Origin: Stentor roeselii
Lineage: Eukaryota > Ciliophora > Heterotrichea > Heterotrichida > Stentoridae
DNA length: 64,000 nt
Direction: 5' to 3'
NCBI GenBank assembly: GCA_006503475.1
Contig: RSEH01000034.1
Location: forward strand, 124,001 to 188,000
Part shown: positions 29,401 through 38,513 of the stretch, piece after piece
Position numbering within the stretch: position 1 is the first letter of the stretch
Layout: each line of letters opens with the position of its first letter
Notes under the pieces: generated by a model
Database searches by the model: none
Told to the model about the DNA's origin: nothing
The model's input: the letters and a program-made list of their open reading frames with translations, nothing else
Made by a program: the position numbers and the translations under genes

Positions 29401-32400
29401 GAAGGAAAAGATTTGATAAGCATTTCAGGGAAATCTTAGGAACCCGTACTTTACCTGTCGCTTTCCCAGAGACTGAAACGGTTTATGATTGGTTTTTCGA
29501 TGAAAACTCGAAGGTTTACAAGAGCTGGACTGATACGATTCCTGCTTATGAGGTAGACCCGAATGGGTTTTTTAATGAAATTGTTGTACCGACGATGGAT
29601 AGCATCAGGACTAAGTATCTTTATAAATTGTTACTGGTCAATAGATACCATGTCCTCAGTCCTGGACCTACGGGAACTGGCAAATCAGTCAACTCGAACA
29701 GTCTTCTTAGCTTTTCAATGCCTGATACTTTTCAGTATATTACTCTCACTTTTTCAGCACAGACTTCGGCTAATCAAACTCAAGATCTTATTGATGGAAA
29801 AGTGGTTAAAAGAAGAAATAGAGTTTATGGACCTCCTACTGGGAAGTATTATGTGATTTTTGTTGATGATTTAAATATGCCGAAAAAGGAAAAATATGGG
29901 GCTCAGCCTCCTTTAGAGCTTTTGAGACAGTGGATGGATCATAAGGGCTGGTACGACCGTAAAGAAAAGACAAAAAGAGAAATCGTAGACATAATGTTCC
30001 TCTCAGCAATGGGTCCTCCAGGTGGAGGTCGAAGCGTGATAACAAATCGTCTCGTGCGTCACTTCAACCTAGTAACCTACACCTTACTAGAAGAATCCGA
30101 CATCACAATGATCTACAGTAAAATCCTTTCAGCCTACCTGCGAACATATGTAGAGCCAATCCGTCAATCCGTGTCCAACTTCGTGAAGGCTTCTCTTTCC
30201 CTTTACAGTTTCGTGGAAAAGACCCTTCTTCCAACTCCAGACCGGTCTCACTACACCTTCAACCTTCGAGACCTGGCTCACGTCTTCGAAGGAGTCTGTT
30301 CCTCGACGCCAAAGTCAATTTCTGAGTTCATCACAATGGTGCGGCTTTGGTGCCACGAAAACCTGCGAGTCTTCGGCGACCGTCTGATAAACCAAGACGA
30401 CTTAAACATCTTAACCGACGCCTTGAGAGAAAGGGTCAAAGAAGACTTCGGACTGGACCCGAATGAGGTCTTTGCTCGAGAAAGAATCATTTTTGGACAC
30501 TTTTTAAACTCGAATCTTCCAGAAGACCAAAGAATTTATGAAGAAGTTAAAAATACTGCAGATATCATGAAAGTCGTCAATGAGTACCTCGAGGGTTATA
30601 ATGACAGGTACCCGAAGAAACAAATGAAACTTGTCATGTTTCTTGATGCTTGTTGTCACGTTGCGAAAATCTGCAGAATTTTAAAAGCCCCGAATGGAAA
30701 CGCGTTGTTGTTAGGAGTAGGAGGCAGTGGAAGGCAAAGTATGAGTAAATTATCAGCTTTTATCATGGAAACTGAACTTCGACAAATCGAAATCACGAAA
30801 AGTTACAACATGAACCAATGGCGAGATGACCTTAAAAGTGCATTGAAATATGCAGGTGTTAGAAATGAAAGAATCATCTTTTTACTAGTCGACACTCAGA
30901 TCATAGACGAGCAGATGTTAGAAGACACGAACAATGTTTTAAATTCAGGAGACGTGCCGAATCTTTACAAAACTGACGATTTAGAAGACATCACAAACGT
31001 CGGCCGCCCTGAGTGCCAGAAAAAAGGACTTCAACCGACAGACATGAACATCATGACCCAGTTCATTGCAAGGGTCAAGAAAAACATTCACGTCATCCTC
31101 GCGATGAGTCCCATCGGCGAAGCTTTCAGGTCACGGCTTCGAATGTTTCCTTCTCTCATCAACTGCTGCACCATCGACTGGTTCACCGACTGGCCTGAAG
31201 AAGCCTTGATTTCAGTCGCAAAGGGACAGTTAACTGAAGAAGACCTTTCAATTGAAAACAGTCTCGATTCACTTGTTCAGTTCTTTAAAACTGTTCACAA
31301 GTCAGTTGAACAGACTTCTCATAAATTCCTGAATGAACTAAGAAGACATGTTTATATCACTCCCACTTCTTACCTTGAACTGCTCAGGTGCTTTAAAACA
31401 CTTCTTGTTGATAAAAGAAACCAACTTCAAACTGCAAGGTCTAGATTCAGTGGAGGTGTTGAAAGACTTATTAAAGCTGGAAAAGACGTCGAAATCATGA
31501 AAGGCGAACTCACTGAAATGAAACCGCAACTCGCCGTAGCACAGGTCGAAGGAGAAAAAATGATGGAAAAAATCGTCAGGGATAAAGCAGAAGCTGAAGA
31601 AACTCAAAAAGTCGTCGCGAAAGATGAAGCTGAAGCCCAGGCTAAAGCTGATGTCGTTGAAAAACTCACAGCGCAGGCCCAGGGGGAACTAGACGAGGCT
31701 TTACCTTTGCTTGAAAAGGCTTTAGAGTCAGTAAAGCTTCTAAAGCGAGACCACATCGTTGAAGTCAAGTCATTTTTAAGTCCTTCAGAAGGAGTTGTCA
31801 TGACCATGGAAGCCGTTTGTGTGTTGATGGGCATCAAGCCGATTAAAAAGAACGACCCTAACAAGCTAGGTGCCAAAATCGACGACTTCTGGGAACCTGC
31901 TAAAAACGAGCTGATGAAAAACCCGAAGCAACTACTGGAGGACTTAGTCGGTTATGACCGAGAAGGGATCACTCAAGAGTTAATTGATAAAATCACTCCA
32001 AGAGTCAACAACGAGAAGTTCAGACCAGAAATCATTCGATCTTCATCTGTGGCTTGTGAGGCAATGTGCAAGTGGGTCCATGCAATGCACAAGTTTTATC
32101 ATGTCAATAAACAAGTAGAACCTCTACGTAAACAAGTCGCTCAACTTAACGCTGAACTTGACATGAGTAGAAGTCTTTTAAAAGAAGCTAAAGCGAAACT
32201 AAAAGCTGTCACTGATCAAATCGAAGCACTTGAAGCTGATTATGATGCAAGTGTCAAGAAACAAGAGTATCTTAAATTTAAAATCAATGATTGCGAAGTC
32301 AAGTTAGAAAGAGCTGAAAAACTCATTGGAGGACTTGGAGGTGAACAGGTCAGGTGGACTAAAGAAAGTGAAAATTTAACTGAAAGGATTGAAAAACTTC

Positions 32401-35400
32401 CAGGAGATTGCGCTCTTAGTGCTGGAACTGTCAGTTATACTGGAGCTTTCACTGGTGTTTATAGACAACAACTGGAAATGTCTTGGAGAAAAACTTTAGT
32501 CACTCTTGGAATTGACCATACAAATTCAGTTACAATGAGAGCTACTCTTGGAGAACCTGTAAAGATTCAACAGTGGAAAGTCGCTGGTCTTCCGAGTGAT
32601 TCAGTGTCGATTGAAAATGGAATTATTATTGAAAAAGCTCGTCGATGGAGTCTCATGATCGATCCTCAAGGCCAGGCGAATTCATTTATAAAGAAACTGG
32701 GAAAAGAACATGAAGAAGGAATAGAGTCTTGCAAAGCATCTGATGGAAACATTATCAGAAATTTGGGGACCGCGATTATGAATGGAAAGTGGTTTCTTAT
32801 TGAAAATGTCGGTGAAGAACTCGACCCGGCATTGGAACCGATCCTTCTTCAGCAGGTGGTTCGAGAAGGAGCAGGTTATTCCATTAGAATCGGTGATAAG
32901 TCCGTCGAATACAACCGCAACTTCCGCTTTTTCATGACGACTACTCTGCCAAATCCCCATTATTCCCCTGAAACCTGTGTAAAAGTCACTCTTCTCAACT
33001 TCGCCATCACTCCTGAAGGCCTCGAGGAACAAATGTTAGGAACTGTTGTAGCAAAGGAAAATCCAAAGTTGGAAGAAACAAAAAGTGTCTTAATCGCTCA
33101 AAATGCGAAAGCTCAAAAAGAACTAAAACAAATAGAAGACACGATTTTAGAGCAAATTTCAAGTTCTGAAGGAAATATTCTAGATAATCAGGAACTTATC
33201 AATATTTTAGCAGCAAGTAAAATCACTTCGACGAATATCATGGCGCAGGTCGAAGAGGCGAAGAAGACTGAGAAGGAAATAGACGAGGCAAGAGAGAGTT
33301 ACAGGCCAGTTGCCTTCAGGGCATCTCTGCTGTTCTTTTGTATAGTGAACTTGTCGAATATCGACCCGATGTACCAGTACTCCTTGCAATGGTTCACCAG
33401 GTTGTTTGAACTTGGGATCGACAACGCTCCGAACCCAGGAGGCCATGAAGAGCGTCTTGTATCTTTAAATGAGTACTTCACTTATTCGCTATATCAAAAC
33501 GTATGCAGAAGTCTTTTCGAAAAACATAAACTTTTGTTCAGTTTTATCTTGACTCAGAAGATTTTAGACGGATATAAAGAAATCGACTTGAATGAATGGA
33601 GATATATGCTCACAGGACCTCAAGGAACCATTGAAATTCCACCAAATCCAACCACTTGGTTAAATGATAACACCTGGAAATCAATTTATGAAGAAATTTT
33701 TGGACTTGAACAACTTGACAGGTTCAAAGGAATTGAAACTTACTTCATGAATAATACTGACCTGTTCAAACCTATGTTCGACGCGACTAATGCCCATGAA
33801 GAACCAATGCCAGGTATCTGGGAAAACAAACTAAACGAATTTGAAAAAATGCTTATTTTAAAAGCAGTTCGCCCAGACAAGGTCATTCCCGGTATTTTAA
33901 ACTGGGTGATTGTAAAACTAGGGAAAAAATTCGTGATTCCACCAACGTTCGACCTTGCAACGATTTACCAGGACTCAGGTGTGACGACTCCTTTGATTTG
34001 TGTGCTTAGTCCTGGGTCTGACCCCATCTCCGCCATTTTAAGATTCGCTGAAGAGAAAGGAATGGGCCACAAACTTAATTCCTGCTCTTTAGGACAAGGA
34101 CAGGGCGACCGTGCGAAGAAGTTTATTGACGACTCGAAAAATCGAGGTGAGTGGGTGTTACTTCAAAATTGCCATTTAGCAGCTTCTTGGATGCCGGCAT
34201 TGGAAAAGATTGTCGAAGAGTTCGATGACCAGCTTCATAGAGACTTTCGACTTTGGCTTACATCGATGCCTGCGAAGGAGTTTCCAGTTTCTATCTTGCA
34301 AAATGGCATCAAAATGACCATCGAGCCACCCCAAGGCCTTCGTTCGAACTTGCTACAAACGTACTCGACTATTGATGATAAAGCTTTGGAAGACTGTAGT
34401 AAACCTGAAGCTTATAAAACTCTTTTCTTTGGGTTTTGCTTCTTTCATGCTATTGTACAAGATCGTCGAAAGTTTGGACCTATTGGATGGAATATTCAGT
34501 ATGAGTTCACTTTTGAAGATTTGGATGTCACGTTGAAGCAGCTGAAAATGTTTTTGAATCAAGAGACTAGCGTTATTCCTTATAAGGTTTTGAATATTCT
34601 TGGAGCAGAGGTTAATTATGGAGGAAGAGTGACGGATGATAAGGATTCTAGATTGATTAAGACTATTCTGTGCAACTACATCGACCCAGAGATCTTCCAA
34701 GCAGACTACAAGTTTTCCACATCAGGTAAGTACTACGCTCCACCACCTGGTAACAAAGACGTTTACGTGAGATACATCGAAGGTCTCGACTTAAACCCAG
34801 AGCCTGAGGCTTTCGGCCTTCACGAAAACGCTGAAATAACCACAGCTCAAGGAGAGACTCGCAAAGTTCTTGAAACCATTCTTCTCATGCAGCCCCGAAC
34901 TGGTTCAGGTTCAGGTAAAAGTCGAGAAGAGATAATCCGAGACATTGCGAAGGGCATCGAATCGAACCTTCCCTCGAAGTTCAACATAGAAGACGTCGCC
35001 ACTCAATACCCGACCCAATACAACGAGTCGATGAACACTGTTCTTTTCCAGGAAGTCATCAAATATCAGCGACTGCTCAGTCGAATGGAGTCATCTCTGG
35101 CAAACATCCAAAAAGCTCTCGTAGGAAGAATTGTCATGAGTGAAGAACTTGAACTAGTGTCTAAAGCCATGTACGACAACCAAGTCCCTGACATGTGGGG
35201 AGACGTCGGGTTCTTATCACTGAAGCCGTTGTCCTCTTGGTTTGTTGAGTTGAAGGAGCGAATCAAGTTCTTGAATGACTGGATTTTAAACGGCACTCCA
35301 AACATTTTCTGGATTTCTGGGTTTTTCTTCCCTCAAGCTTTTGTGACGGGGACTTTGCAGAACTTTGCAAGAAAACATGTGATTCCTATTGACCACTTGA

Positions 35401-35774
35401 GTTTTGATTTCATTGTAAAGGATGATCTTGCTGTTGAAGATGTGAAAGAAAGGCCTGCTGACGGGTGTTATATTTATGGACTTTGGCTCGAAGGCGCCAG
35501 GTGGGATAAAATTCAACATTGTCTTGCGTGGAGCTTCCCGAAAGACTTGTACACTGCCATGCCCGTCATGCACCTGCTGCCTATTGAGGATAGGGTGGCA
35601 CCGACTACTGGAATTTACCATTGCCCGGTTTATAAAGTCCTTTCAAGGCGAGGCACACTTTCAACTACAGGGCACAGCACGAATTTCGTTCTTTTCATTG
35701 AACTGGTCTCCAAGGTCTCTAAAGATATCTGGATTCGAGCTGGAGTCGCTATTTTCTTAAGTCTTAGAAGCTAA
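23472..35774 (+). CDS. Axonemal dynein heavy chain, inner-arm single-headed type (DNAH3/7/12-like)
   Basis: 4100 aa, one uninterrupted frame and complete: a Ser/Lys-rich N-terminus, tail and linker, six AAA modules, and an end (WIRAGVAIFLSLRS) matching the family terminus. P-loops: AAA1 GPAGTGKT at 1434, AAA2 GLTGGAKT at 1715 (Ala in place of the last loop Gly), AAA3 GPTGTGKS at 2065, AAA4 GVGGSGRQ at 2415 (Arg is usual here). The stalk coiled coils and microtubule-binding tip lie at about 2660-3020. FGPIGWNIQYEFTFEDL and NYGGRVTDDKD late in the protein favour the DNAH3/7/12 monomeric inner-arm group, as does the length of about 4100 aa. Role: ciliary beating. The next gene starts 12 nt after its stop. 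Confidence 0.95.
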   Translation: MESGSRKPEIKPPSSTNKPSFQRFSRHKSAGKSKMDEAVVLESQHSKREGVADIEPKVFEPFIAIPGRTPRKVAVERKRKLFTSVSVEKLLRDEGVDYNKPIAAWLPIEPFDNDDFDIRNPEEWISLGKGDLLPALALHRSQVETGVFDWKPVLISTFDTSKRIFVGIWDDEMQNTVEISKINLVFAAEDPYVFCKRVGSAHQRRKYAESLIRYYFYIDNMPTEEIPTLNSEQKEKIVKKSTNVRYMNKNINPENSPIIYEICLEFAKTMNRIVFDKHLSSAGKELILNKLTLPPAPAKKQAPRFGMNQIPDHDFTNQFSNFCFKSLNLKDEIVISLDKIRDHCLITSEKEIFNVNFTKTMRLEEFRQIEMGSISQIALYLNAWKDNVSSIISSSFQDMGKGWFNLLETSREAYELSKFKKYLTMVKLMMQDALFTMTHKSLYKFVNSLIAFIPEEVDVASPKEVTNAFPELDEDTPQLPIPLIALDIIRGEKSFIYSTDPELAVDKIRMVFEDGINRIREIPVIEEVVMEHLFKKNPVKHYLLTPVIPREQPVHPSDEERKAGRLLDDNWWVWDLKEKLLTSVRYAIEPLALYLQVYEKYEEVFQLDPEKYIHNISEKNGEVSVEELRDEIYKHQELEKKILNEIPETIRVSCFEINCREVRNSLSGKHATFVKLITDQIGLIAKETTNTLLENFKKMQRDISKAPKDVEELTEIKQMIERIPMDIEKMRSEIENNMNTFSILDKFQFKFTTDDLNRKWELFGFPKRTYELIAVKNEELEKQRIVFQEQTVAEQEDFREKIEELENDVKSFVQYSDIGQYSHTAEMVQRVQSKVEYCIQNAKMYNNREFLYGVEATDYSQVHNCAKEFKPFADLWNTINNWFQKHAHWMHGEWETVNGREIEDTVDIAVKTISQVYRHFKNKDMQTIIPVVEKIKSEVDGFKQFVKMAVALRKPGMKDRHWDQISEKVGFEVRPSEGFTLTTVIEMGLKKFDDFLDEVGEKAYKEHQIESKLNEMEAAWEKVDFEIFPSKTGETYIMGGIDKIQNLLDEHIVVSQAMQFSAFKKPFEERIEEWVSTLMRVQDVIEQWGKCQVNWMYLQPIFDSKDIMKQLPNETKKFRSVDQMWRHSMNQVKQNPNVIKICKHENRLENLIEANRILEIVQKELNNYLETKRSAFARFYFLSNDDLLSILSETKDPTRVQPHLRKVFENMERLEFRENSQIYSMFSSEGEQVAFVTPVNPKDKGVEFWMCDLEEMMKKSVRNVLLVSIEDYKKRPRNDWVLIHPGQCVLNGSQVHWTAEVESAILEGPEGVKTYYKFLETQLFDTVKLVRGNLTDMQSIALGALIVIDVHAKDVIWRLVENKVESIDDFDWIAQLRYYWTKDDCYVRCIQTNFPYGYEYLGNSPRLVITPLTDKCYMTLMGALNLNLGGAPAGPAGTGKTESVKDLSKALAKQVVVFNCSEGMDHLMVGKFFKGLSSSGAWACFDEFNRIYIEVLSVIAQQLQTLLEKKRTGVTEFAFEGSIIRMQPTFSVFITMNPGYAGRTELPDNLKALFRPVAMMVPDYAMIGEIMLYSFGFTKARDLAKKMVDTFKLCSEQLSSQDHYDYGMRAVRSVINAAGLIKRAEPDMDEEQLLLRALRDVNVPKFLKDDLPLFENIINDLFPHVEKPNINRKPLDQALIDTCAKLNLQPETSFIEKIYQLYDTTKVRHGLMIVGLTGGAKTSNYLALSRAMSSIKHVPGFFDVFVHILNPKSITMGQLYGKFDELTHEWTDGVLADIIRKCVRDQYNPPYNNKHWVMFDGPVDAIWIENMNTVLDDNKKLCLNSGEIIMLSQHMTMMFEVEDLAVASPATVSRCGMVYMEPISLGLPPLVRSWFNTLPVKVKDFEGIVTKLTSFFDVYVYPMIKFVRKNLSEPVSSMDNNLVQSIFRIMNCYLVKYNDTEVKNVSVEEIQDLDGMIENLFVYAVTWTLGVTTNSEGRKRFDKHFREILGTRTLPVAFPETETVYDWFFDENSKVYKSWTDTIPAYEVDPNGFFNEIVVPTMDSIRTKYLYKLLLVNRYHVLSPGPTGTGKSVNSNSLLSFSMPDTFQYITLTFSAQTSANQTQDLIDGKVVKRRNRVYGPPTGKYYVIFVDDLNMPKKEKYGAQPPLELLRQWMDHKGWYDRKEKTKREIVDIMFLSAMGPPGGGRSVITNRLVRHFNLVTYTLLEESDITMIYSKILSAYLRTYVEPIRQSVSNFVKASLSLYSFVEKTLLPTPDRSHYTFNLRDLAHVFEGVCSSTPKSISEFITMVRLWCHENLRVFGDRLINQDDLNILTDALRERVKEDFGLDPNEVFARERIIFGHFLNSNLPEDQRIYEEVKNTADIMKVVNEYLEGYNDRYPKKQMKLVMFLDACCHVAKICRILKAPNGNALLLGVGGSGRQSMSKLSAFIMETELRQIEITKSYNMNQWRDDLKSALKYAGVRNERIIFLLVDTQIIDEQMLEDTNNVLNSGDVPNLYKTDDLEDITNVGRPECQKKGLQPTDMNIMTQFIARVKKNIHVILAMSPIGEAFRSRLRMFPSLINCCTIDWFTDWPEEALISVAKGQLTEEDLSIENSLDSLVQFFKTVHKSVEQTSHKFLNELRRHVYITPTSYLELLRCFKTLLVDKRNQLQTARSRFSGGVERLIKAGKDVEIMKGELTEMKPQLAVAQVEGEKMMEKIVRDKAEAEETQKVVAKDEAEAQAKADVVEKLTAQAQGELDEALPLLEKALESVKLLKRDHIVEVKSFLSPSEGVVMTMEAVCVLMGIKPIKKNDPNKLGAKIDDFWEPAKNELMKNPKQLLEDLVGYDREGITQELIDKITPRVNNEKFRPEIIRSSSVACEAMCKWVHAMHKFYHVNKQVEPLRKQVAQLNAELDMSRSLLKEAKAKLKAVTDQIEALEADYDASVKKQEYLKFKINDCEVKLERAEKLIGGLGGEQVRWTKESENLTERIEKLPGDCALSAGTVSYTGAFTGVYRQQLEMSWRKTLVTLGIDHTNSVTMRATLGEPVKIQQWKVAGLPSDSVSIENGIIIEKARRWSLMIDPQGQANSFIKKLGKEHEEGIESCKASDGNIIRNLGTAIMNGKWFLIENVGEELDPALEPILLQQVVREGAGYSIRIGDKSVEYNRNFRFFMTTTLPNPHYSPETCVKVTLLNFAITPEGLEEQMLGTVVAKENPKLEETKSVLIAQNAKAQKELKQIEDTILEQISSSEGNILDNQELINILAASKITSTNIMAQVEEAKKTEKEIDEARESYRPVAFRASLLFFCIVNLSNIDPMYQYSLQWFTRLFELGIDNAPNPGGHEERLVSLNEYFTYSLYQNVCRSLFEKHKLLFSFILTQKILDGYKEIDLNEWRYMLTGPQGTIEIPPNPTTWLNDNTWKSIYEEIFGLEQLDRFKGIETYFMNNTDLFKPMFDATNAHEEPMPGIWENKLNEFEKMLILKAVRPDKVIPGILNWVIVKLGKKFVIPPTFDLATIYQDSGVTTPLICVLSPGSDPISAILRFAEEKGMGHKLNSCSLGQGQGDRAKKFIDDSKNRGEWVLLQNCHLAASWMPALEKIVEEFDDQLHRDFRLWLTSMPAKEFPVSILQNGIKMTIEPPQGLRSNLLQTYSTIDDKALEDCSKPEAYKTLFFGFCFFHAIVQDRRKFGPIGWNIQYEFTFEDLDVTLKQLKMFLNQETSVIPYKVLNILGAEVNYGGRVTDDKDSRLIKTILCNYIDPEIFQADYKFSTSGKYYAPPPGNKDVYVRYIEGLDLNPEPEAFGLHENAEITTAQGETRKVLETILLMQPRTGSGSGKSREEIIRDIAKGIESNLPSKFNIEDVATQYPTQYNESMNTVLFQEVIKYQRLLSRMESSLANIQKALVGRIVMSEELELVSKAMYDNQVPDMWGDVGFLSLKPLSSWFVELKERIKFLNDWILNGTPNIFWISGFFFPQAFVTGTLQNFARKHVIPIDHLSFDFIVKDDLAVEDVKERPADGCYIYGLWLEGARWDKIQHCLAWSFPKDLYTAMPVMHLLPIEDRVAPTTGIYHCPVYKVLSRRGTLSTTGHSTNFVLFIELVSKVSKDIWIRAGVAIFLSLRS

Positions 35775-35786
35775 ATTTTATAATTT

Positions 35787-36854
35787 ATGGACTTTGTCAG
35801 TGATTTAAACAGCATTGAAGAAACCTTGGCTAGGGGAAAAAGTATTGTTAAAGAAAGCATTGACTTAACCAGGAAAAATGCTGAAAGGAAAAAAGAAATT
35901 GAGAGAAAACTGCAGAATTGCTTCTCGATTAGTGCGCAGAAAGCTCAGGAGAATTCTTTTACGCTGGACTTGGAAAATAATCAGATTTCTATCATTTCGA
36001 AGGAGAAGAATCAGGAAAGCTATATGTATAATGAAGATGCGATTAAACTGTTAAACATTAAGATCGAGGATCTGGAAAAAGAAAAAAATTACAGTCAGAG
36101 GAAACTTGGCGAACTTCAAGATATTGCGAAAGACTTGGAAACTGAAAATTTTTCTTTGAAATCGAAAATTAGAGGACTTGTCACACAGTTGAAAAATAGT
36201 GATGAGGAACTTAACAGGTTTAGTGAAGAGTTTTTAAAGATAAAGGATGAAAATGAAAGGATTTTAAAAGAAAATCAAGAAATGACTGAAAGGTATGAGA
36301 AAGTTTTAAAAGAAAATCTTGTTTTTAAAAGTGGGTTGCATAGGAATAGTATTGAAATCGAAAAAAATCTTGATCAACCCGGCCACGAAAAAAGGGTCAG
36401 TTCATTATCAAAAAAGAATATTTCACTGGATGAGAAGAACCAAGACATTCCATTTGAAACTGAGTCATCTACTGAAACTTATTATCAGTTTTTCAAGAAC
36501 CTAAAAAAGAATGTCATTGATTCCGGAAAATCTTATGAAAAACCTGGACTAACACCTTTACTAGACACAAAAGAAGATCGACCATTGTCAAAAGTGCAGA
36601 AAAGTGACTACCTGATCAGGAAAAAAACGAAAAATGAGGACATTCTTGAGAAATTAGAAGAAAAGTACAAAAAAACTGATGAGAAATTAAAAAAAATTTC
36701 AAGTAGTCTTGCTGCGAATCCGAATTCTACAAGTAAAAAAAAATTGTCGATTTCATTTGATAATGCGAAGAACACAGAAACAACCAAACCGAAGATAACT
36801 GTGAAAATAAAGCATAAGCGTGCCTTACCCAAAACCAAACGTGTCAAGAAATAG
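35787..36854 (+). CDS. Coiled-coil protein, 355 aa
   Basis: Starts MDFVSDLNSIEETLARG, 12 nt after the dynein stop (context TTTATAATTTATG). Heptad-rich Lys/Glu sequence covers about residues 75-180 and 280-310. The C-terminus is very basic (KIKHKRALPKTKRVKK). No recognised domain. Its position just behind the dynein suggests a possible ciliary or cytoskeletal role, but that is only context. Confidence 0.75.
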   Translation: MDFVSDLNSIEETLARGKSIVKESIDLTRKNAERKKEIERKLQNCFSISAQKAQENSFTLDLENNQISIISKEKNQESYMYNEDAIKLLNIKIEDLEKEKNYSQRKLGELQDIAKDLETENFSLKSKIRGLVTQLKNSDEELNRFSEEFLKIKDENERILKENQEMTERYEKVLKENLVFKSGLHRNSIEIEKNLDQPGHEKRVSSLSKKNISLDEKNQDIPFETESSTETYYQFFKNLKKNVIDSGKSYEKPGLTPLLDTKEDRPLSKVQKSDYLIRKKTKNEDILEKLEEKYKKTDEKLKKISSSLAANPNSTSKKKLSISFDNAKNTETTKPKITVKIKHKRALPKTKRVKK

Positions 36855-37928
36855 TTAAATAATCCGGTCATTATTTATTTAAAATTATACATGATGGAGA
36901 TAGTCTTTCTACACCTATATAGAGATGAGAGAAAAATGTAAAATTTAAGAAATAATTTCTCTATATAATTTGTATATAGAAACATACAAATCTTATGACT
37001 TCAATTATTCTTTAATTTTTATTTCTTTATAAATTTTAAACTTTTAGAAATCAATCGATCTGAAACTTTCATAAAAGTAATTAAATAAATCGTCTTTTAC
37101 TTAAAATTTTCATATTCTATAACTTGTTGCGGTTTAATAATTTGCCATTAATTTATTAAAGATTGTTTTTTTATACTTTTGATTATTGAAACAATCTGGA
37201 CTGTATTACTTTCAGGTTTATTTCTTCAATCTAAACTTTTTAGTTCTGTTTTGTTTATGAGTCTTGCATGTATCTCTATTCTTGTGTGGATCAGCATTGT
37301 TAAACCAAAATTTTAAGTATATTGTGACGGTCTTAATAACGGAAGTGGAACTCAGACTTTTTGTTCTTTGGATGGAACTAAACTTGGAGGTTTTATTTTG
37401 ATCTATGTGAGAGTTATGATGATTTTTATTTAGTGCGATTAATGTTTAGTGCATAATTTTGATAAAGGCTTCAAATCTATTTATACTTGTGGAACTGCTT
37501 CCAAGAGTGAGAACTACACTGAAGGGCTTAAGTATAAATATTTAGAGTAGGTTTTTGGAGTTTATTTAGAATGATAGGATTTATTAGGCTTTGGTTAGAA
37601 TTTTAGATTATGTTAGGATCTCAAGAGAATTGACTGGGCTCGTGAAGGGAATTTGATTTAGGGTTATTTATGTTTTTTAAGAAAGTATTTTCATGTCTTT
37701 CTTTTCGTTTGAATTTTAGTCAAAATTTTTTATGTTTTTCTTTGAGAGGGACCTTGAATTATCTACTAATTCTTGAATTTAATATATTATTTAGGAATAT
37801 TATATTACTATCTTGTTACCTCTGCAACCTTCCAAATAAATATTAGACTATAGGTTATCCAGAATAGAGAAAATCTCTAAACTTTCCATAATGAAATTAA
37901 AAGGAAAAACCTAAAACTACCTTAATAT
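36855..37928. other. AT-rich gene-poor stretch with possible gene relics
   Basis: About 1.07 kb with many stops in all frames. A possible decayed gene is described separately (37256-37560). Nothing else is recognisable. Confidence 0.5.
37256..37560 (+). pseudogene. Possible relic of a Cys-containing membrane/extracellular protein gene
   Basis: From ATG at 37256 a frame reads a hydrophobic helix (MSLACISILVWISIV), a TAA, then VYCDGLNNGSGTQTFCSLDG. A frame change and further stops follow before peptides such as FDKGFKSIYTCGTASKSEN and EGLKYKYLE. The spacing of Cys and Gly resembles an extracellular domain with regular cysteines, broken by at least one frameshift and several stops. Recognition is by composition only. 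Confidence 0.3.
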
Positions 37929-38513
37929 CTAATATCCCCATTCAAGATAAATGCACTCTGGGTATTTATCCTTCCATTCTCTTGCTTGAGGTGAGCGATG
38001 AATATCAGCATACTCACAACTTAAATTTTCAAGGTTTAAAACTTGAACTAAATAAATAATACGATCTTAATATAAATGACCTATTTTTCTTTTACAGTCT
38101 TAAATATCTTCTACTATCTTTTTGGTAAGATACAAGCTTATTCAAAGTTTACATCCTTCTAAATGTATATCACCCCCTGATTATAATTTGCAATCTTATT
38201 AGAAGTAACCTGAATATTCCTTACAATAAAAAGTATATTTTCCATCATTTGAAAATAGTAATTCCTTGAACCATTTACATGTCGTTTCAGCATTTCGTGC
38301 GAAATTAGTTATAATAAACCCTATTTTTTCGTGCTTGGTCTTTGGCTTAATTCCTAAATATCAAAAACTATTGATAATAAGCTGTGATGCACTAGGAATC
38401 AAAGAATTCCTGTTAACTATGACCTGAAGTTCTTCAATCTTTTTTTCACTTTGTAATTGTTGATTTTTTAAAGATTTTATTTCTCCTTTCAGAGCTTTCG
38501 GATTTTTTCTGAA
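37929..38513 (-). pseudogene. Decayed 3' part of the B-box/coiled-coil gene
   Basis: Directly downstream of the stop at 38514, the same minus-strand frame continues for 195 codons to a TAG at 37929. It reads coiled coil (NPKALKGEIKSLKNQQ), then KIGFIITNFARNAETTCKWF, and finally SPQAREWKDKYPECIYLEW. Counting the stop at 38514, there are eight in-frame TAA/TGA codons and no frame change. It looks like the former C-terminal half of the gene. Confidence 0.55.
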
